A DNA stretch of 19,965 nt from JBFKOL01 sp041628815 (GTDB lineage Bacteria > Bacteroidota > Bacteroidia > Chitinophagales > Saprospiraceae), in assembly GCA_041628815.1 (NCBI GenBank), contig JBFKOL010000042.1, positions 1-19,965 of the forward strand. Reading direction: 5' to 3'. Positions 14,453-19,965 of the stretch are shown piece after piece. A program made the translations under genes and the position numbers. The first letter of the stretch is position 1. Every line of letters starts with the position of its first letter. The notes beneath the pieces were generated by a model. It was not told the origin of the DNA. It did not search any database and saw nothing but the letters and a program-made list of their open reading frames with translations.

Positions 14453-17233
14453 TGACTTGGGTCCCTTATTTTTTATGATCACAAGACTAGGGTCGAACGG
14501 ATATCGTCCAAACGATTTTCCATATATCGCAATACCTCCTCCTGCGATAGTTTCCAATCGCACGGTCAACCCATTACGTGAGCGAGCCCTGCGCAGATCT
14601 CTTCTTGATAAAGGAATTTTTACCAAGTAGCCGTATGATCCTGCCTCTCGCAATTTTCGGTCTCTCAGCTGATAATGCCAGGAAAGCACACCTCTGTGGT
14701 CTGCTGGATCATCCTCCAAGGTCAAGCGACTTCTTTCTCTTCCATTCAGGAAAATCCTCACCTCCGATGGAAACTTGGTTTCATCGGTCATGGGATAGGC
14801 GTTGGGATTGCTGCTTGGAAACACCCTCGATCCTCTCATATAGTCCTGGTTTGTATCAAATGTCTCGCGGTCTTTGACAAACAATTCTTTGGCTGATGCT
14901 TCAAGCACAATATAGGTCTCTTCCACATCGCCAAGGCTTTCGTTCCTTGGTATGCGAAAGGTGTACTCGAAGTATCCCTTCCCTGCCCCGTTCACCTTTT
15001 TCCCTTCCATGACATCCCACAATTTCTGACTCCACATAGCGTCTGTATAATCCTTAACTGCGACCGGATAAATAACAGTCTGCGACGGAGCATCTCCTCC
15101 TGCTATTTCGAGGAGAAAAAAGTTGCGGTGGATGATGGTGCCCTGAACATCTGTCAATTTCATACCTATATGAGCGATACCGTTGTACTGCGGAGCTTTG
15201 ATCATTAGTGGATCCAGCTCTAACTGAGCCCAGGGGGTGAATGGAATGTCTTTATTTCCGGTTTGAATCATATGCTCGGCACCCGACGCATCAATCACTT
15301 TTACTTCATACAACAATGTCAGAGATGATCCATACGCGTTACCGGAAAAGTCCGATAGAAACAAAGGTATCTCGACCATTTCAGAGGGAGAAACGGTTTT
15401 CATGATCTCGTTTCCTGTCGTCAGGTAGGTTTCTGCATGCAGATCTTTTAATGACATCCCTTCAACAAATGCTTCCAGGCCTGTTTCCTTATCACTTCTG
15501 TCAAAACGCCAGTACCCGTTCCATTCATTGATGACATCGTGATGCTCGGTATACAACCATCCGGCGACTTTTGGGAACATCCTAAAGGTGTTAATCATGC
15601 GGTGGTAATCCCAACTCCAATCCACGTCGCCCGTGCTTCCTTCATAGCCCCAAACGTTACCACATTCAGAATTAATATTAGGTTGACGATCCTGCCTGTA
15701 TCCTTCTTCAAAATGATGAGTACTTCCGGCATAAGTCTGACTATCGATTTCATCCAGATGATCATACCACGCCCACCCGGGAAGATAGGCATGCCACGAA
15801 TTGATGTCAGTCTCCGTATGACCCCTGCCACAACAAATAGAATTGTCTTCTACGAGGCGAGTCTGATCCAATGATTTAGCGAGGTAATACATTGATGCTA
15901 CCCATGCTTGGGTGGAAGGAAGGTATCTACGTGCCGTTTGGCTGTCCTCATTCACATGGGTATACAGTCCCCAGGTTTCGTTGAAGACCACCCAGGAAAA
16001 TATGGAGGGGTGATTGTAATCCCTCTTGATCATTTGGCGCAAAGTGTATTCGGATTCCTCTTGCATCAATTCATCCGGCTCGCCCCAGCTGTTCGGTAAA
16101 TCTTCCATGACAAGCAAACCCAGTTTGTCCGCCCAATATAATTTTCTCGGCACTTCTACCTTTATGTGGGTGCGAATTCCGTTTAATCCGATCGACTTGC
16201 TCCTTTCAATCTCTTCACGCATGAATTGATCGCTTGGAAAGGTATAATATCCATCAGGGTGATATGACTGATCCAGGGCCATCTGCAGATATATTGGTTT
16301 ATCATTCAGGGCGATATAGGGATATTCAGTACCAGGCAGGTCAACAACAGAAATTTTGCGCATCCCGAAATAGGTTGAAATGCGATCGGCACCAGCTTGT
16401 ATTGTTGCTTCATACAAATAGGGGTCTTCCAGCGACCATAGACGAGGATCAGGAATCTTCACCTGGAAGTTTATCTTGCTTTGTCCGGCATTCATCTTTA
16501 AAGTTTTACGGATAATGCCAGCAGGAGTTTCAATGCTCATCTCAAAATCGTGCTCTGACTCAGATGCCCGGTCTATGGCAGCCGTGATGGCTACCTGGCC
16601 CTTATCGATATCCGGAGTGAAATGTACATACTTTAGGAATTGTCTCCCCCGTGCTTCAAGGTATACGGTCTGCCATATTCCCCGTGCATTGCCATAACCC
16701 TGTTTACCATAAAGTGTAAAATCGCGGCGAATATCATCTACTCGTATGACCAATGATTGATCTATGCCGTATTTGACGTATGGAGTCAGTTCCATCTCGA
16801 TCGGTACATAGCCTCCCTTATGAGAGCCCACCAACTGACCGTCAAGCCAAACCGTCGTTTCCCAGTCCGATGCGCCGATCACCAGGAACGTACGCTTTCT
16901 GGACCATTCAGGGGGAATGATTATTTTTTTTCTGTACCAGGCCACATCCGATTTGTCTTCTACACCCGACAACGGGCTGCCCCATGGGAAAGGCACCAGG
17001 ATGGATTCTTGGAATACTTTTTGCGGGCGATGCCATTCATCGGTGATTCCAATATTCAAAGTATCAAATTCAAATTCCCAGACACCATTCAGGTTGACCC
17101 ATTCCGGTCTCATGAAATCGGGCCTCGGATGTTCTGGTAAAGGGATATCCTGGCCCATGCTGGCTTGAACCATACATACACAAAGAAAAACTAGAAAGAA
17201 TGATTTCAATGATTGTTTTTTACGCATGAACAT
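14441..17233 (-). CDS. Exported glycoside hydrolase family 2 enzyme (beta-galactosidase/beta-glucuronidase type)
   Basis: 930 residues. A hydrophobic signal peptide (about 1-28, ending ASMGQ) directs export. The N-terminal sugar-binding jelly-roll (about 40-195) contains LNGVWEFEFD and WYRKKI. An immunoglobulin-like domain spans about 200-300, and the TIM barrel about 305-590. The catalytic acid/base is E419 in FNETWG, and the candidate nucleophile is E523 in NSECGN. Together these place it in GH2, but the subgroup (galactosidase, glucuronidase, mannosidase) cannot be fixed. About 330 further C-terminal residues form additional beta-rich domains; PF02836-type barrels often have such tails. 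A second start at codon 3 is possible. It is the last gene of a leftward operon, 9 bases after the alpha/beta-hydrolase gene. Degradation of an external oligosaccharide is the likely role. Confidence 0.93.
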   Translation of the reverse strand: MFMRKKQSLKSFFLVFLCVCMVQASMGQDIPLPEHPRPDFMRPEWVNLNGVWEFEFDTLNIGITDEWHRPQKVFQESILVPFPWGSPLSGVEDKSDVAWYRKKIIIPPEWSRKRTFLVIGASDWETTVWLDGQLVGSHKGGYVPIEMELTPYVKYGIDQSLVIRVDDIRRDFTLYGKQGYGNARGIWQTVYLEARGRQFLKYVHFTPDIDKGQVAITAAIDRASESEHDFEMSIETPAGIIRKTLKMNAGQSKINFQVKIPDPRLWSLEDPYLYEATIQAGADRISTYFGMRKISVVDLPGTEYPYIALNDKPIYLQMALDQSYHPDGYYTFPSDQFMREEIERSKSIGLNGIRTHIKVEVPRKLYWADKLGLLVMEDLPNSWGEPDELMQEESEYTLRQMIKRDYNHPSIFSWVVFNETWGLYTHVNEDSQTARRYLPSTQAWVASMYYLAKSLDQTRLVEDNSICCGRGHTETDINSWHAYLPGWAWYDHLDEIDSQTYAGSTHHFEEGYRQDRQPNINSECGNVWGYEGSTGDVDWSWDYHRMINTFRMFPKVAGWLYTEHHDVINEWNGYWRFDRSDKETGLEAFVEGMSLKDLHAETYLTTGNEIMKTVSPSEMVEIPLFLSDFSGNAYGSSLTLLYEVKVIDASGAEHMIQTGNKDIPFTPWAQLELDPLMIKAPQYNGIAHIGMKLTDVQGTIIHRNFFLLEIAGGDAPSQTVIYPVAVKDYTDAMWSQKLWDVMEGKKVNGAGKGYFEYTFRIPRNESLGDVEETYIVLEASAKELFVKDRETFDTNQDYMRGSRVFPSSNPNAYPMTDETKFPSEVRIFLNGRERSRLTLEDDPADHRGVLSWHYQLRDRKLREAGSYGYLVKIPLSRRDLRRARSRNGLTVRLETIAGGGIAIYGKSFGRYPFDPSLVIIKNKGPKSSGF

Positions 17234-17242
17234 GATTTGAGA

Positions 17243-18703
17243 TTAATATCCTTTTACTATAACAGGGCTGTATAAATTCAGACAAGAGTGATCGGGTTTC
17301 CTGTTGACATCATCCAAAAACTCCTTGACTACCTGAGTCTTGCATTCCATATCTCCCCCGCCATGACCCCCTTCGTCCATGATAAAGAGCATTGACCTGT
17401 TGAGGTCTTCCAGCATACGGTGACCATCTTCCGGCGGCGTCACAGGATCATAGTGGTTGACAAATACCAATGTTGGCAGGTCAGAAGGATCAAACCTTCG
17501 ACCGCCGATTGGTAGCACGTTATCGTGGAGATAGGCACCCGCCAGATAACAGGCATTAAACAGTCCCAGGCGGTCCGGAAACAACTCGTAAGTCTCATAT
17601 ATACTATCTATCACCCCCGGTGTATTTCTTGGGTCAAACATTTCATGTCTTTCAACAGCCAACCACATGGAAGAATTATAGTTGGAATTTAATATGACAT
17701 CACCTTCGATGATTTCCTTAATCGGTTCTTTATCCTGGTTGGAAAACGCATAGATCAAAGCTGGTATCCTTTCCCTTGCATCGGTCCTGTACAAAGCCCT
17801 CCTGATGATGTAAATGGCGTCCTGAGGATTAACGACATAATTACCTTTTGAATAAGCAATGGTCAGGGGATTCTCTGATAGCCATGCCACCGACTCCAGA
17901 TAGACTTTTTTCAAATCCGGATATGCGTCGTTACAACCATCCGTGGAGGCGCAATAGTCAAAAATCCGTGACAATGACAGCGAGTAGGCTTCGAGCCTCG
18001 AGATCAACAAATCGCCGCCAAGTGGGTTGGGCGAATTGAGTATGACCCCATTAACCAGTTCGGGAAACATATTCTGTACGATCCGGGCAAGTCTTGTGCC
18101 ATAAGATCCTCCAACCAAGTTGTACTTTTCATACCCCAGGTGATTCATCAGGGCGCCAACGTCCCTGGCATTTTGAAAGGAATTGTAATTGGAAAGATCG
18201 CGGCCTTCTTCTTTCATCTGTTCGCTGAATTGCCGGAAAGCCTCTTTCATGGCCCGTATTTCTTCATCACTCGAATAGTCTGCAGCCACTACATCCTGGA
18301 TAGCTTCTTCTAGGTTTGGCAATCCTGATGACAGGTTGATCCCGCGTTGATCAAAAAAGATGATATCTCTTTCTTTTCGCAATTCGTCGTCCAGCCAACC
18401 ATCGAATTGACCTTTTACGAGACTGTAGCCCCCTGGACCACCGGTGAAAAGTACAATGGGGTATTTGCCAGAACCAGATTTCTTTGCCTTAAGGACGACA
18501 TATGCTATACTGATCTTGGGTCCGTCAGGTACATCGTGGTCCTCGGGCACCTCCAACAACCCACAGTCCATTTCTTCCGTCAAACCTAGAGATTCCCTAA
18601 ACGGACATTCTGCAACGACACTTCCTGAGGAAGAACATCCAGTTATACCGACAAATACCAGGATCAGACAAATGTGTTCCAGTAGGTCTTTTGGCTTTTT
18701 CAT
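17243..18703 (-). CDS. Lipoprotein alpha/beta-hydrolase, proline-iminopeptidase / tripeptidyl-aminopeptidase (TAP)-like
   Basis: 486 residues. A lipoprotein signal ends in GITG-C with lipidated C23, so the protein is membrane-anchored, probably in the periplasm or at the surface. The oxyanion-hole segment is FTGGPGGYS (about 86-94). The catalytic triad is S200 in GGSYGTRLA, D419 in VNHYDPVTPP and H447 in DEGGHGGG. The C-terminal TAP-like domain (from about 400) is typical of enzymes that remove N-terminal residues from peptides. Some relatives act on esters, so peptidase activity is likely but not certain. It lies between the DUF1501 gene (32 bases upstream) and the GH2 gene (9 bases downstream) on the same strand. 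Confidence 0.9.
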   Translation of the reverse strand: MKKPKDLLEHICLILVFVGITGCSSSGSVVAECPFRESLGLTEEMDCGLLEVPEDHDVPDGPKISIAYVVLKAKKSGSGKYPIVLFTGGPGGYSLVKGQFDGWLDDELRKERDIIFFDQRGINLSSGLPNLEEAIQDVVAADYSSDEEIRAMKEAFRQFSEQMKEEGRDLSNYNSFQNARDVGALMNHLGYEKYNLVGGSYGTRLARIVQNMFPELVNGVILNSPNPLGGDLLISRLEAYSLSLSRIFDYCASTDGCNDAYPDLKKVYLESVAWLSENPLTIAYSKGNYVVNPQDAIYIIRRALYRTDARERIPALIYAFSNQDKEPIKEIIEGDVILNSNYNSSMWLAVERHEMFDPRNTPGVIDSIYETYELFPDRLGLFNACYLAGAYLHDNVLPIGGRRFDPSDLPTLVFVNHYDPVTPPEDGHRMLEDLNRSMLFIMDEGGHGGGDMECKTQVVKEFLDDVNRKPDHSCLNLYSPVIVKGY

Positions 18704-18735
18704 CTAATGGCAATTGAGGTAATATGGGAAGGTTT

Positions 18736-19965
18736 TCATGCCAGTACTTCTTTTACGACGTGGCCATGTACATCGGTGAGTCGGAACCTTCGGCCCTGGA
18801 ATTTATGGACGAAGCGTTCGTGATCTATCCCCATAAGGTGCATGATCGTAGCCTGGAAATCGTGAATATGCACGGGGTTCCTGACAATGTTGTATCCAAA
18901 ATCATCGGTTTCTCCAAAAGACATCCCGCTTTTTATGCCGGCACCTGCCATCCATACGGTAAAGCATCTCGGGTGGTGGTCACGGCCGTAATTATCCGGT
19001 GTTAATTTTCCCTGTGAGTAACATCCACGTCCGAATTCACCTCCCCAGATGACCAGTGTGTCGTCGAGCAATCCGCGCTGTTTGAGGTCAGTCATCAATG
19101 CATAGGAAGCCTGGTCGGTGTCACTACAAAGTTTTCGTATTTCCGATGGCAAATTGCCATGCTGGTCCCATCCCTGATGATACAACTGCACGAAACGGAC
19201 ATCATTTTCTATCAGTTTTCGCGCCAAAAGGCAATTGGCCGCATAAGAACCGGGAATGCGCGCCTGTTCTCCATAAAGTTTAAATATGTAATCCGGTTCT
19301 TTACTTACATCCAATGTCTCAGGAACTGAGGTTTGCATTCTGAAAGCCATTTCGTATTGTGCTATCCTGGAATGAAGACGTTCTTCACCAGTATGCTGAT
19401 AACGGCTTTCATGCAAGGCTTTTAGATTAGACAACATGCGTTCCCTGCTGGCACGATCGACCCCTGCCGGATCGTTCAGGTAGTGAATTGGATTTTCCCC
19501 GGACTGAAACAACACCCCCTGGTGATCCGATGGCAAAAAGCCGTTTCCCCACAGCTTGGCATACAGGGGCTGATCGTAGTTATTGCTTCTTGACAACAAG
19601 ACAACAAAGGCAGGCAGGTTCTTATTGGTGCTGCCCAAGCCATAACTGAGCCATGACCCAATACTCGGTCTTCCGGCCTGCTGCGAACCCGTCTGGATAA
19701 AGGTGATCGCCGGGTCGTGGTTGATCGCTTCGGTGTGGACGCTCTTGATGATCGCGAGGTCGTCGACCATCCGCGCGGTGTAGGGCAGGAGCTCGCTCAC
19801 CCAGGCGCCGTCGCCGCTGCCGTGGCGCGCGAACTTGTAGATCGAGGGGGCAATCGGAAAGCGCTTCTGGCCCGAGGTCATGGTCGTCAGCCGCTGGTTG
19901 CCGCGAACCGATTCCGGCAGGTCGCGGTCGAACATCTCCTCGAGCACCGGCTTGTAGTCAGATCG
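18736..19965 (-). CDS. DUF1501 (sulfatase-like fold) protein, N-terminus cut by window edge; compositionally mosaic
   Basis: About 409 residues are visible and the frame is open to the right edge. A GTG at 19947 is in frame, but homologues carry an export signal and further residues upstream, so it is not the true start. Recognised family blocks are NHDPAITFIQTGSQ, AGRPSIGSWLSYGLGS, the WGGEFGR motif, NYGRDHHPRCFTVWMAGAGIK and the C-terminal RLTDVHGHVVKE. DUF1501 proteins belong to the alkaline-phosphatase/sulfatase superfamily and are usually exported; their biochemical role is not established. Residues encoded right of about 19680 use GC-rich codons: 9 of 96 codons end in A or T, against 21 of the next 60. 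Yet the protein reads smoothly across the change. The gene precedes the lipoprotein hydrolase and GH2 genes in one apparent operon. Confidence 0.9.
   Translation of the reverse strand, partial: RSDYKPVLEEMFDRDLPESVRGNQRLTTMTSGQKRFPIAPSIYKFARHGSGDGAWVSELLPYTARMVDDLAIIKSVHTEAINHDPAITFIQTGSQQAGRPSIGSWLSYGLGSTNKNLPAFVVLLSRSNNYDQPLYAKLWGNGFLPSDHQGVLFQSGENPIHYLNDPAGVDRASRERMLSNLKALHESRYQHTGEERLHSRIAQYEMAFRMQTSVPETLDVSKEPDYIFKLYGEQARIPGSYAANCLLARKLIENDVRFVQLYHQGWDQHGNLPSEIRKLCSDTDQASYALMTDLKQRGLLDDTLVIWGGEFGRGCYSQGKLTPDNYGRDHHPRCFTVWMAGAGIKSGMSFGETDDFGYNIVRNPVHIHDFQATIMHLMGIDHERFVHKFQGRRFRLTDVHGHVVKEVLA

Noticed and set aside
19146..19160. Palindrome ATGGCAAATTGCCAT resembling the TetR operator
   Set aside because: The arms differ at the outer base, the spacer is 3 not 4 bases, and it lies within the DUF1501 coding sequence far from a promoter; probably chance.
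19945..19947. GTG as true start of the DUF1501 protein
   Set aside because: The frame stays open to the edge, and family members have an export signal and an additional N-terminal region, so the gene is simply cut off here.

Overview
This window most likely comes from a Bacteroidota genome, probably a Saprospiraceae-like environmental lineage. The basis is a TonB-dependent receptor with an N-terminal carboxypeptidase-regulatory-like domain, AT-rich leaders without strong Shine-Dalgarno sequences, two perfect TAnnTTTG (-7) promoter boxes, and moderate G+C (about 50% in a hand-counted 240-base sample, 19321-19560). The lineage call is inference. All genes are protein-coding. I see no tRNA, rRNA, CRISPR array or insertion sequence, and no gene-free stretch longer than about 250 bases.

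Left part (1-4698): a fatty-acid beta-oxidation unit. A thiolase and a fused enoyl-CoA hydratase/3-hydroxyacyl-CoA dehydrogenase (cut by the left edge) run leftwards. They diverge from a TetR-family regulator followed by a glycerate/hydroxypyruvate-type D-2-hydroxyacid dehydrogenase. The 245-base gap between the divergent units carries two copies of the same inverted repeat, TTGGCA-N4-TGCCAA, each placed at a candidate promoter. This makes a clear prediction of a TetR operator pair controlling both directions.

Middle (4720-11073): an SGLT-type sodium/sugar symporter diverges from a large TonB-dependent receptor with no SusD partner. They could form an outer-plus-inner membrane uptake route for one carbohydrate. 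A strong hairpin terminator follows the receptor. Then come a small PF04020-type membrane protein and a Gfo/Idh/MocA oxidoreductase, both leftward.

Right-middle (11095-14452): a lactate-utilisation operon lutA-lutB-lutC followed without a gap by a HAD phosphatase/phosphomutase that starts with TTG. A five-unit 8-bp tandem repeat lies in the lutA-lutB gap.

Right (14441-19965): a leftward operon of a DUF1501 protein (cut by the right edge), a lipoprotein alpha/beta-hydrolase of the tripeptidyl-aminopeptidase type, and an exported glycoside hydrolase family 2 enzyme. The last ~290 bases of the window change abruptly in composition: 66% G+C over 19741-19965, about 91% GC at third positions, all-CGN arginine codons. 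The reading frame continues intact through a conserved motif. The DUF1501 gene is therefore either a recombinant mosaic or, more likely, an assembly chimera at a contig end.
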